Origin: UBA1757 sp963617485
GTDB lineage: Bacteria > Bacteroidota > Bacteroidia > Bacteroidales > UBA1402
Reading direction: 5' to 3'
Assembly: GCA_963617485.1 (NCBI GenBank)
Contig: CAVEPA010000004.1
Coordinates: forward strand, 1-64,000
DNA: 64,000 nucleotides
Shown: in pieces, positions 54,609 through 63,071 of the stretch
How positions within the stretch are numbered: position 1 is the stretch's first letter
How the letters are laid out: each line of letters starts with the position of its first letter
The notes under the pieces: model-generated
What the model was told of the DNA's origin: nothing
Database searches by the model: none
The model's input: only the letters and a program-made list of their open reading frames with translations
Program-made: the position numbers and the translations under genes

Positions 54609-55919
54609 TTATTTTTTGTCACAAGCCTTGTCGCAGTCTTGGTGTTGATGTTCGCAAGTCTGGGCCTTGTCGCAGTCTTGGTGCTGATGTTCGCAAGTCT
54701 GGGCCTTATCGCAGTCTTGGTGTTGATGTTCGCAAGCCTGGGCCTTGTCGCAGTCTTGGTGTTGATGTTCGCAAGCCTGGGCCTTGCCGCATTTCTCGCA
54801 AATACCGAATTTATAAACGCAAAGACTCTTGTAAGTTTCACCGGGACGAAGCACTACCGATGGGAAGCCGGGTTTGTTGGGGCTGTCGGGGAAATGCTGG
54901 GTTTCCAGGCAGATGCCGGCGCGCTTGTTGTATACCACACCATGCTTGCCGGTAAGCGTACCGTTCAAGAAATTACCCGTATATACCTGAACACCGGGTT
55001 CGCAAGTATAGAACTCAAGCGTACGGCCCGTGGAGGGATCGGCCAATTTACCAGCCAGTTCCTTGGGGCATTTGGTGTTGAGCACCCAGTTATGGTCGTA
55101 ACCGCCGGCCAGCTGCAGCTGTTCGAAATCGCTGTCGATACGTTCACCGATGCGGCAAGGACGACGGAAATCCATGGGCGTATTCTCAACGCAGGCCAGT
55201 TCGCCGGTAGGAATGAAGATGTTGTTCACTGGCGTGTAGGCATCGGCATTCAGATAAAGCTTGTGGTCGAGTACAGATTGGGCATCACCGCTCAGATTAA
55301 AATACGAATGGTTGGTCAGGTTCACCACTGTGGGCTTGTCGGTAGTAGCTTCATAAGCGATAACCAAAGCATTGCAGTCGGTAAGCTTATAGCTGGCCTT
55401 CACATGCAAGGTGCCGGGGAAACCCATCTCACCGTCGGCAGCCGTATAGCTCACCACCAATTCCTGGTCGCTCAGCTGCTCGATGTCGAACATGCAATAC
55501 TGGAAACCTTTCTTGCCACCGTGCAAGCTGTTGGTACCGTCGTTGACAGAAACCTGATAGTTGACACCGTCGATGGCAAACTGGCCCTTATCGATACGGT
55601 TGCCGTAACGGCCAATGAGGGCGCCGAAGTCGGTGGCATTGTCCAGATAAGGCTGAATATGGTCGAAGCCCAGCACAATATCGGCAAACTTGCCGTTCTT
55701 GTCGGGAGTGGCGATGGAAACGATGCGGGCACCGTAGTTCATCATCGTAATTTCAATGCCATTGGCATTCTTGAGGATGTAAAGGTCGTTGGCCTTGCCA
55801 TCGATTTCGGTCTGGAAATCGGCACGGTTCAACTTGGCCTTGGGAGCATCGTAGGTCTTGGCACAGGAAGCCAGCAGGATGCAGGCCAAAAGGCTGGAAA
55901 AGATGACTTTAGCTTTCAT
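54609..55919 (-). CDS. galM: Aldose 1-epimerase (mutarotase) lipoprotein with Cys/His repeat tail
   Basis: A 436-residue protein; residues 1-19 are a lipoprotein signal with lipobox LLASC, and ~20-370 are a normal GalM domain (NSLHGGKKGFQY, NLTNHSYFNLSGDAQS, GGYDHNWVL, LETQHFPDSPN). The last ~65 residues are unusual: KFGICEKCG, then four 13-residue repeats KAQ(A/T)CEHQHQDCD, then KACDKK. This adds 11 Cys and 8 His, and the repeats look like a metal-chelating tail. Mutarotases of this family are normally 340-380 residues. It lies between kduD and the transporter. Confidence 0.93.
   Translation of the reverse strand: MKAKVIFSSLLACILLASCAKTYDAPKAKLNRADFQTEIDGKANDLYILKNANGIEITMMNYGARIVSIATPDKNGKFADIVLGFDHIQPYLDNATDFGALIGRYGNRIDKGQFAIDGVNYQVSVNDGTNSLHGGKKGFQYCMFDIEQLSDQELVVSYTAADGEMGFPGTLHVKASYKLTDCNALVIAYEATTDKPTVVNLTNHSYFNLSGDAQSVLDHKLYLNADAYTPVNNIFIPTGELACVENTPMDFRRPCRIGERIDSDFEQLQLAGGYDHNWVLNTKCPKELAGKLADPSTGRTLEFYTCEPGVQVYTGNFLNGTLTGKHGVVYNKRAGICLETQHFPDSPNKPGFPSVVLRPGETYKSLCVYKFGICEKCGKAQACEHQHQDCDKAQACEHQHQDCDKAQTCEHQHQDCDKAQTCEHQHQDCDKACDKK
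54631..54786 (-). repeat. Four 39-bp tandem repeats encoding the Cys/His tail of GalM
   Basis: Units start at 54631, 54670, 54709 and 54748 with exact 39-base period. The two upstream (in coding order) units are identical; the other two differ by one Ala-to-Thr change and two silent changes. Each encodes KAQ(A/T)CEHQHQDCD. The near-identity at the DNA level implies recent expansion. Confidence 0.95.
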
Positions 55920-55927
55920 ATGTGTCG

Positions 55928-56737
55928 TTATTTAGGTTGTTTGCCAATGTAAGCAAGGATGCCGCCGTCCACATAAAGGACGTGGCCATTGACAGCGTCC
56001 GATGCGTGTGAGGCCAGGAAAACGGCGGGGCCACCCAGTTCTTCGGGCTCGAGCCAGCGTCCGGCAGGAGTCTTGGCGCAAATGAACGAATCGAAGGGAT
56101 GACGTGAGCCATCGGGCTGTTTTTCGCGCAGAGGAGCCGTTTGAGGCGTTGCGATATAACCCGGGCCGATACCGTTGCACTGGATGTTGTATTCACCGTA
56201 TTCAGAGCAGATGTTGCGGGTAAGCATCTTCAGACCACCCTTGGCGGCAGCGTAGGCGGAAACCGTTTCACGGCCCAGTTCGGACATCATTGAGCAAATA
56301 TTGATAATCTTGCCTTCGCGACGCTCCATCATTTCGGGCAGCACGGCCGACGATACAATAAACGGGCCCACCAAGTCGATATCGATAACCTGCTGGAACT
56401 CTGCGCGTTTCATTTCGTGCATAGGAATACGTTTGATAATACCGGCGTTGTTGACAAGGATATCAATCTGACCCACTTCCTTGTGAATCTTCTCTACGAG
56501 AGCCTTCACATCGTCTTCTTTGGTTACGTCGCAAACGTAGCCATGGACGTTCTCGATGCCGGCTTCCTTGTAAGAAGAGAGACCCTTGTTGACGAGATCC
56601 TGGTTGATATCATTGAAAACAATGTTCTTGATGCCGGCTTTGACGAAAGCCTTGGCAATATTGAATCCGATACCGTAAGATGCGCCTGTAATCCAGGCAT
56701 TTTTCCCTTCGAGAGAGAACATGTTCAAATCGCTCAT
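55928..56737 (-). CDS. kduD: SDR family 2-deoxy-D-gluconate 3-dehydrogenase-like (KduD)
   Basis: A 269-residue short-chain dehydrogenase with cofactor motif TGASYGIG (residues ~17-24), NNAG (~92) and catalytic YAAAKGG (~165). Adjacent kduI identifies it as the KduD type, which reduces 2,5-diketo-3-deoxygluconate to 2-keto-3-deoxygluconate using NADH. It follows kduI by 51 bp and precedes galM by 8 bp. Confidence 0.92.
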   Translation of the reverse strand: MSDLNMFSLEGKNAWITGASYGIGFNIAKAFVKAGIKNIVFNDINQDLVNKGLSSYKEAGIENVHGYVCDVTKEDDVKALVEKIHKEVGQIDILVNNAGIIKRIPMHEMKRAEFQQVIDIDLVGPFIVSSAVLPEMMERREGKIINICSMMSELGRETVSAYAAAKGGLKMLTRNICSEYGEYNIQCNGIGPGYIATPQTAPLREKQPDGSRHPFDSFICAKTPAGRWLEPEELGGPAVFLASHASDAVNGHVLYVDGGILAYIGKQPK

Positions 56738-56788
56738 AATTGTATGGTTTTGATTGTAAATTTTATTGTGACAGACCTTTTTTGAAGC

Positions 56789-57631
56789 TTACTTAAGGTC
56801 GGTTATCTTGGAGAAGTCCTGGTCGCCGTAATCGAGGTTTTCGCCGCCCATGCCCCAAATAAAGGTGTAGTTGCTGGTGGCGGCAGCACTGTGGATAGAC
56901 CATTCGGGCGAAAGCACGGCCTGGTCGCCTTTCATCCAGATGTGGCGAGTTTCTTCCACTTCGCCCATAAAATGGCAAACAGCCTGTTCTTCGGGTACTT
57001 CAAAATAGAAATAGGCTTCCATACGACGGCTGTGTACATGTGCGGGCATGGTGTTCCAAACAGAACCGGGAGCCAACTCGGTCATACCCATCTGCAACTG
57101 ACAGGTAGGCAAAACAGATTGAACTATCAAGCGGTTGATGACGCGGTCGTTGCTGCCTTCGAGGCTACCCAAATGAAGCACGTCGGCTTCGGCCTTGGTT
57201 ACCTTACGGTCGGGATAAGTGCAATGAGCGTTGGTGGAGTTGAAATAGAACTTGGCAGGATGGGCCGGATCTTTGCTTTCGAAGAATACATCCTTGTCTC
57301 CCCTACCCAAATACAGTGCTTGCTTGTAGTCGAGTTCGAAGCTTTCATCACCATGACGCACGATACCGGCACCGCCTACGTTGAAGATACCCAGCTCGCG
57401 ACGGGTCAGAAAATAAGGAGCTTTCAGCGGGTCGATAGCTTCCAGTTTCAGGGTTTCGGCCACGGGCATGGCACCACCCACTATCATACGGTCGTACATG
57501 GAATACACCATATTAACCTCATCGGCAGCAAACACTTTTTCGATGAGGAAATCTTTTCTGATACGTTGCGTGTCATAGGCTTTGGCATCGGCAGGATGCG
57601 CAGCATAACGGACTTCATAATTGGTTTTCAT
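56789..57631 (-). CDS. kduI: 5-dehydro-4-deoxy-D-glucuronate isomerase
   Basis: A 280-residue KduI cupin, normal length. The metal ligands are visible in MPAHVHSRRMEAYFYFEV (HxH and Glu, ~residues 193-210) with the later His in RHIWMKGDQ. It isomerises the unsaturated uronate monomer released from pectin or glycosaminoglycan. It is the first gene of an eight-gene same-strand unit ending at tkt. Confidence 0.95.
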   Translation of the reverse strand: MKTNYEVRYAAHPADAKAYDTQRIRKDFLIEKVFAADEVNMVYSMYDRMIVGGAMPVAETLKLEAIDPLKAPYFLTRRELGIFNVGGAGIVRHGDESFELDYKQALYLGRGDKDVFFESKDPAHPAKFYFNSTNAHCTYPDRKVTKAEADVLHLGSLEGSNDRVINRLIVQSVLPTCQLQMGMTELAPGSVWNTMPAHVHSRRMEAYFYFEVPEEQAVCHFMGEVEETRHIWMKGDQAVLSPEWSIHSAAATSNYTFIWGMGGENLDYGDQDFSKITDLK

Positions 57632-57683
57632 ATCAATATGTTTTTTAGTTAATAGTTCTTAGGCATTTTTTACCAAAATCTTG

Positions 57684-57714
57684 CAAATGTAAAGAATACC
57701 GAGCGGAGAACAAA
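57684..57714 (-). promoter_or_regulatory. Promoter of the kduI-kduD-galM-ara-tkt operon
   Basis: On the minus strand TTTG (57711-57714), 19 bases, TACATTTG (57684-57691), with a 5' leader of about 50 bases. The upstream part AACTTATTTTGTTCTCC is shared with the M23 promoter at 16754-16784. I see no obvious repressor palindrome. Confidence 0.85.
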
Positions 57715-57805
57715 ATAAGTTCCGCTTTTTTTCGTAGCCGGTTAAACCATTCAGCGGCCCCAGCGTCAAAAGGACGTTTACAAGAAAACATCCACAGAAT
57801 TCCTT

Positions 57806-60655
57806 ATGAAAAAATCATTCTCCGTCCTTATGTTCGCGCTGTGCAGCCTACTTGCCACAGCCGCCAACTACAGCATCCAGTCAAAAGTGCTCGACAAGAA
57901 AAACGAGGCAAGCATCGAGTTGGCCACCATCAGGTTGCTGGCCGCCAAGGATTCCAGTTACGTAACGGGCAGCACCAGCAATCAGGACGGAAGCTTCATA
58001 CTCAAAAACGTTCCCAACGGCAACTATATCCTCGAAGTGAAATATCTGGGTTACGACCATTATTACCAAAATCTTCAGGTAAAGGACAAAGCCTTGATAC
58101 TGCGTCCCGTGTTGATGGAAGAGAGCGTACAGAACCTCAGCGCCGTTTCGGTATCGGGTTCGGCTGCACAGATGCTGGTAAAGGTTGATACCATCGAATT
58201 TAACGCAGCTGCCTTCAAAACTACCGAGAACGATGTGGTGGAAGACTTGCTCAAGCGCTTGCCGGGCGTGGAAGTGAGCGATGGCAGCATCACAGTGAAC
58301 GGCGAAAAAATAACCCGCGTCAAAGTGGACGGCAAGAAGTTCTTCGACGGCGATATCGAAATGACCACCAAGAACCTAACGGCCGATATGGTTGACAAAG
58401 TGCAAGTTATCGATGAAAAATCGGATATGGCCAAACTGACCGGCTTCGAAGACGACGAGAGCGAACGCATTATCAACATCACGCTGAAGAAAAACCGCAA
58501 GAGAGGTGTTTTTGGCAATGTCAAGGGCGGTGCAGGTACCAATCTGACGGGACTGCCGCTCAACGAGGAAGAACTTCGCTACGATGCCAATGCCTTCATC
58601 AACTTCATGCTGGGTGAATCGCAGACCGCCCTGGTAGCGGGCAGCAACAACACCAACAGTGCGCGCAGCAGCCGTGGACGTGGCGGTAGCGGTGGCGGCA
58701 TCACCACTACGCACAACATCGGTGTCAACAACAACACGCAAGTGAACGAGAACCTCATTTTGGGCGGCGACTTGTCGTACAACCGTTCCAACAACTACGC
58801 CAAATCGGAGAGCACCCGCGACAGCTGGCTGGCTGAAGATACCCTCACCAACAGCAAGAGCAGTGCTTCACGCAACAACCGCGACAACGTGAACCTGCGT
58901 TTCGAAATGGAGTGGAAAATAGACAGCCTCAACACCCTTGTCGTGCAGCCCAATGTCGGTTTCAGCCACAGCGAACGCAACAGCCATTCGAGCTACGACT
59001 ACTTTACCAACGGCGACACCACCTCCTGGGGCAACAGCGCCAACACCAGTTCCAGCGACAGCAAGAACGCCCGACTGAACCTTATTTACAGCCACAAGTC
59101 GAAAGCCCGCAAAGGTCGCACTTTCACCGTCAATTTGGGCGGCAATGTCAGCGACAGCGAAAGCCAGGGCTACAACAAGTCGAACAAATTTACCCTCACC
59201 GACCAAAAGCACGTCGACCAGACCAGCCTGAACACTTCGGAATCGCAGGCCCTGAACTTCAGAGCCTCTTACGTGGAGCCCCTTTGGAACACCAAGAACT
59301 TCGTCGAACTTTCTGGCTCGGCCGACTACAGCAAGCGGACTTCCGAGAAATCGCAGTACGACAAGGACGAAAACAATGTCTACAACATTCTGGATACGGA
59401 ATACAGCAACAACTACCTCAACACCAGCATGTCGGAAGTGCTGGAAGCCAAATACCGCTACAACGATGGTGTGGTAAACCTGACAACGGGCTTCAAGCTA
59501 CAGCCTTCACAAAATTACAGCTACACACAATACCTCGACGGTAGTGCGCCTTACGAAACCCGGCAGGAAGTGGTAAACTACTCGCCTAGCATGAGCCTGC
59601 GCTACAACTTCGGCGACAAGCGCAACTTTATCCGCATGGAATACCGCGGACGCAGCAGCCAGCCCAGTATTTCACAGATGCAGCCTGTCAAGAACAACGA
59701 AGACCTGATGAACGAAACCGTCGGCAATGCCTCGCTGCTGCCATCGTACGCCCAAAACCTGAGGCTGTTGGTTACCCGCTACAATCCCAACACATTTTTG
59801 TCGTGGAATGCTAGCGTTTACGGCTCCATCACGCAGAATGCGCTGGTGTCGAACAGTATCTACGACGCCACAGGCAAACGCTACAACCAAACGGTCAATT
59901 CGCCCAAGAACCCCTTTAACCTGAACGGCAGCTTTATGTTCAACGCGCCTATCATCAAGAACAGACTGCATTTCAACACGCAGACTTCGCTGAGTTACCA
60001 GGAGCGCTTTGGCTACACATCTCGCCTGACAGATTTGGACATCGACATCAATGCCCTGCCGCTGGGAGCCGAAAGCCGCACGCAAAACTACAGCGTCAGC
60101 GAGAACATGTCGCTCACCTTCACGCATGATATTGTTGAGATTTCGGCCCGGGGCAATTACTCCTACAACCATACGCACAACTTTCTGAGCAACACCACCA
60201 ACCAGACCCACAACTGGTCGGGCAGCGCCAATGTAAACCTTACCCTGCCCTACAGTATCAAAGTCGCTTCCGACATCCGTTACAGCGACCGTCGCGGTTA
60301 CTCGGTCTTCGACCAGAACGAAGTCATGTGGAATGCCACCATCGACAAGTCCTTCGGCAAGAAACTCAACCTGCAGCTACGCATGACCGACATCCTGCGC
60401 CAGCGGCTCAACATTTCGCAGAACATCGGCGACAACTATATGTCATTCCAGAAATACAATACCCTGCCCTCTTACTTCATGCTGACCGTTACTTACAAAA
60501 TAGCCAGTTTCGGAGCCAAGAACAACCGTCAGGCAGGGCGTATGAGAGGTGGCCCATTTGAGGGAGGTGACGGACCCGCACCCGGCGGCGATATGCCTGC
60601 TCCTCCCATGGGCGGAGGTCCCGGCGGCGGCCACGGCGGTCCGGGCATGATGTAA
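57806..60655 (+). CDS. Outer membrane beta-barrel family protein with CarboxypepD_reg-like domain
   Basis: A 949-residue outer membrane protein: signal peptide (1-19), a carboxypeptidase-regulatory-like Ig domain (~20-105, IRLLAAKDSSYVTGSTSNQDGSF, YILEVKYLGYDHYY), a plug-like region (~115-215), and a large OMP_b-brl_3-type barrel. A Gly/Ser-rich loop (SSRGRGGSGGGITTTH) lies near residue 290. After the last barrel strand (TVTYKIASFG) there is a ~40-residue Gly/Pro/Met-rich tail. No SusD-like partner follows. Substrate is unknown. Confidence 0.88.
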   Translation: MKKSFSVLMFALCSLLATAANYSIQSKVLDKKNEASIELATIRLLAAKDSSYVTGSTSNQDGSFILKNVPNGNYILEVKYLGYDHYYQNLQVKDKALILRPVLMEESVQNLSAVSVSGSAAQMLVKVDTIEFNAAAFKTTENDVVEDLLKRLPGVEVSDGSITVNGEKITRVKVDGKKFFDGDIEMTTKNLTADMVDKVQVIDEKSDMAKLTGFEDDESERIINITLKKNRKRGVFGNVKGGAGTNLTGLPLNEEELRYDANAFINFMLGESQTALVAGSNNTNSARSSRGRGGSGGGITTTHNIGVNNNTQVNENLILGGDLSYNRSNNYAKSESTRDSWLAEDTLTNSKSSASRNNRDNVNLRFEMEWKIDSLNTLVVQPNVGFSHSERNSHSSYDYFTNGDTTSWGNSANTSSSDSKNARLNLIYSHKSKARKGRTFTVNLGGNVSDSESQGYNKSNKFTLTDQKHVDQTSLNTSESQALNFRASYVEPLWNTKNFVELSGSADYSKRTSEKSQYDKDENNVYNILDTEYSNNYLNTSMSEVLEAKYRYNDGVVNLTTGFKLQPSQNYSYTQYLDGSAPYETRQEVVNYSPSMSLRYNFGDKRNFIRMEYRGRSSQPSISQMQPVKNNEDLMNETVGNASLLPSYAQNLRLLVTRYNPNTFLSWNASVYGSITQNALVSNSIYDATGKRYNQTVNSPKNPFNLNGSFMFNAPIIKNRLHFNTQTSLSYQERFGYTSRLTDLDIDINALPLGAESRTQNYSVSENMSLTFTHDIVEISARGNYSYNHTHNFLSNTTNQTHNWSGSANVNLTLPYSIKVASDIRYSDRRGYSVFDQNEVMWNATIDKSFGKKLNLQLRMTDILRQRLNISQNIGDNYMSFQKYNTLPSYFMLTVTYKIASFGAKNNRQAGRMRGGPFEGGDGPAPGGDMPAPPMGGGPGGGHGGPGMM

Positions 60656-60657
60656 TC

Positions 60658-62088
60658 TTAAAGCGTACGGATACGCCAATCGTTGGGATAAAGGTTGTTG
60701 GCGCGGTTGCCAAGATGCTTGGCCCAGCCGAGCGGCAGACCATGATAGCATAACAGCACGTAGCCACGTGGTAAGTTAGTATTTAGGGTGACAGCACTGC
60801 GACGAAGATAGTCCAGTGCTGTCTTGGTATCTACTTCGGTGCAGACAAGTTGCTGGCGGTCGAGCTGCTGCGAGAGCGCCAGCACTGCATCGGGCACCAG
60901 GTCGCGGCCTTTGAGTTCACCTAGGGTAATGCCGGCCAAATGCATGCGTACCCGCGCCTTGGCAAAGACATCATAAAGGTCCTTGACGCTCGCACTCATA
61001 GCGTGATAGCGTCCGGGTTGCACTTCTACAGTTTGGAAGGTCTCGGCATCGCGCAAACAGTCCATGGGCCAAAGCCGTTCCCTGCCCGTCTTGACCGGTG
61101 CCAGCCGGCGGTTCTTGTCCTTGCGCGAAGCACCGGCGAAAGAAGCGCCCGCAACGCCGGCAGAATTGCTGTTGTTTTTCTGCAACAGAGCCATAAACAG
61201 TCCCTCGCCACGGCTACGGTGAAACATGAAGCGGGCCACGGGCAAAGCCGGTGCGTCGGGCAACAAAGATGCCGTAATACCCAATTCATCCAAGGAGCGT
61301 CCAAGGCTGGCTCGGGTATCGACAGCCAACACCTCGGCCCCCAGCGTATCGGCTATCCAAGTCACATTTTCTTCGTTTTCGGCCGTATTGAAAGTGCAAG
61401 TGCTGTACACCAGACAGCCACCGGGACGCAAGCGCGGCCAAATGGACTGAACTATTTCCCGTTGGCGGGCAGCACACATCCGCACATTAGCCACATTCCA
61501 TTGCTCCACAGCTTGGGAGTCTTTGCGGAACATGCCTTCGCCAGAGCAAGGCACATCGGTCAGAATAAGGTCGTAGGTGCCGGGCAGATCTTCTGGCTTG
61601 GCTTCGGTAACCAACACATGTGGATAACCCCATTTGGAAAGGTTTTCAGCCAAGATATTGGCCCGTGTATGCACCACTTCGTTGGCCACCAGGACAGCAT
61701 CGTCGGGTAATGCGTCTATCAGCAAGGTGCTCTTGCCACCCGGAGCCGCGCACAGGTCTAGCACACGCAAAGGGCCGTCATGCGGCGGCAGAATCCGCAG
61801 AGCCTCCTGCACTACCTGATAAAGAAACATCGATGAGGCCTCCTGCACATAATAGGCCCCGGCATGGAAAAGCGGATTGAGCGTAAAGGTGGGACGTTTG
61901 TCCAAATAAAAGCCGCCCGGACACCACGGCACCGGCTGCGCATTCTCAAAAGGCAGCAGGCTGCACTTGCGGCGATTCTGCCTTAGCGACACACTGGCAT
62001 CGTCTTGGCTGGCCGCCTGCAGAAAGGCTTCGGCATCGGCCCCCAATAAAGCCCGCATTTGGGCAAGGAAATCTTCGGGCAGCTTCAT
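60658..62088 (-). CDS. NOL1/NOP2/Sun family RNA cytosine methyltransferase (RsmF-like)
   Basis: A 476-residue m5C methyltransferase. The SAM site is VLDLCAAPGGKSTLLIDAL (~residue 110-128), with the catalytic Cys loops LTDVPCSGEGMFRKD and CLVYSTCTFNTAENE. The C-terminal ~150 residues resemble the RsmF RNA-binding extension. It probably methylates 16S rRNA. The ATG at 62088 is preferred to an upstream TTG; it follows mazG by 12 bp. Confidence 0.92.
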   Translation of the reverse strand: MKLPEDFLAQMRALLGADAEAFLQAASQDDASVSLRQNRRKCSLLPFENAQPVPWCPGGFYLDKRPTFTLNPLFHAGAYYVQEASSMFLYQVVQEALRILPPHDGPLRVLDLCAAPGGKSTLLIDALPDDAVLVANEVVHTRANILAENLSKWGYPHVLVTEAKPEDLPGTYDLILTDVPCSGEGMFRKDSQAVEQWNVANVRMCAARQREIVQSIWPRLRPGGCLVYSTCTFNTAENEENVTWIADTLGAEVLAVDTRASLGRSLDELGITASLLPDAPALPVARFMFHRSRGEGLFMALLQKNNSNSAGVAGASFAGASRKDKNRRLAPVKTGRERLWPMDCLRDAETFQTVEVQPGRYHAMSASVKDLYDVFAKARVRMHLAGITLGELKGRDLVPDAVLALSQQLDRQQLVCTEVDTKTALDYLRRSAVTLNTNLPRGYVLLCYHGLPLGWAKHLGNRANNLYPNDWRIRTL

Positions 62089-62100
62089 GCGCAACAAAAG

Positions 62101-62895
62101 CTAGCGGTAAAGGTCCTTGCTTTGGTCGTAGAGGGCATCCATCTGTTCCAAGGACATATCCTTAAGCTCCAATCCTTGTTCCTTAGCCTTGGTTTCCACA
62201 TAGTTAAAGCGGTTGCGGAACTTGCGGTTGCTGGCTTCCAAAGCGTTGTCGGGATTGATTTTATACAGACGCGCCACGTTTATGAGCGAAAACAACAAAT
62301 CGCCGAACTCCATTTCGAGTGCTTGTTTGTCGGTGGAATCGGCCAGCATTTCGGCCTGCACTTCGGCGGTTTCTTCCTTCACCTTTTCCCAAGCATCTTC
62401 CTTGTGCTGCCAATCGAAGCCCACACCACGCACCTTGTCTTGCATACGGTAAGCCTTAATCAACGATGGCAGACTGTCGGGCACTCCCGAAAGCACCATC
62501 TTGTTGCCGTCTTTCTCGCGCTGCTTGAGTTTCTCCCAGTTGTTTTCCACATCGCTGGCCGTTTCTACCTGCACATCGCCATAGATATGCGGATGACGGA
62601 ACTTCAGCTTGGCGCAGACGCTTTCCAGCACGTCTTGAATGTCGAACAGATGTTGCTCATCGCCCACTTTGGCGTAGAAGACAATGTGCATAATGATGTC
62701 GCCCAATTCCTTGCAGACATCGTGATAGTCTTTGTGCAACAGTGCCTCGTTCAGTTCAAAACATTCCTCTATGGTAAGGGGGCGGAGACTTTCGAAATCC
62801 TGTTTTTTGTCCCAGGGGCATTTTTCCCGCAGACAGTCCATAATATCAAGCAATTGGCCAAAGGCCTCCATCTTGCTTTCTTTGTTGTGCATCAT
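62101..62895 (-). CDS. mazG: Nucleoside triphosphate pyrophosphohydrolase MazG
   Basis: A 264-residue MazG with two all-alpha NTP-PPase domains. The first shows LREKCPWDKKQDFESLRPLTIEECFEL (residues ~22-48) with metal-binding ExxE-type acidic residues; the second shows EEKTAEV-like EETAEVQAEML and MEFGDLLFSLINVAR. It hydrolyses non-canonical or excess NTPs. Alternative starts are the second Met or MEAFGQ at residue 9. Confidence 0.94.
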   Translation of the reverse strand: MMHNKESKMEAFGQLLDIMDCLREKCPWDKKQDFESLRPLTIEECFELNEALLHKDYHDVCKELGDIIMHIVFYAKVGDEQHLFDIQDVLESVCAKLKFRHPHIYGDVQVETASDVENNWEKLKQREKDGNKMVLSGVPDSLPSLIKAYRMQDKVRGVGFDWQHKEDAWEKVKEETAEVQAEMLADSTDKQALEMEFGDLLFSLINVARLYKINPDNALEASNRKFRNRFNYVETKAKEQGLELKDMSLEQMDALYDQSKDLYR

Positions 62896-62996
62896 TCCGG
62901 TTTTTCTTTGCCGCGAAGGTAACTCTCGCGAGAAAAACCGCCAAACAAATTCATCAAAAGATTAGCTTTTTATAGCGGATACACAGAAAAAATCAG

Positions 62997-63004
62997 TACT
63001 TTCG
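62997..63004 (+). promoter_or_regulatory. Candidate -7 element of valS
   Basis: TACTTTCG, one mismatch from TAnnTTTG, 67 bases before the start. The intervening leader (63005-63071) is AT-rich and long enough for a regulatory structure, but I see no T-box-like sequence. Confidence 0.4.
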
Positions 63005-63071
63005 CGTTTTCGTATGATGGGCAGAATGTAACATCAAGAAACAATATTAACAAATTATATATCAGAACATT

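Noticed and set aside
54631..54786. CRISPR array
   Set aside because: The 39-bp units are contiguous without spacers and keep the reading frame of galM; no cas gene is near.
54639..55952. Open frame of 437 codons opposite galM, starting with a repeat of VLMFASLGL
   Set aside because: The hydrophobic repeat is just the antisense reading of the Cys/His tail repeats. It lacks a promoter, and the galM domain is clear on the minus strand.
63005..63071. T-box riboswitch before valS
   Set aside because: The leader is too short and lacks a T-box consensus or terminator hairpin.
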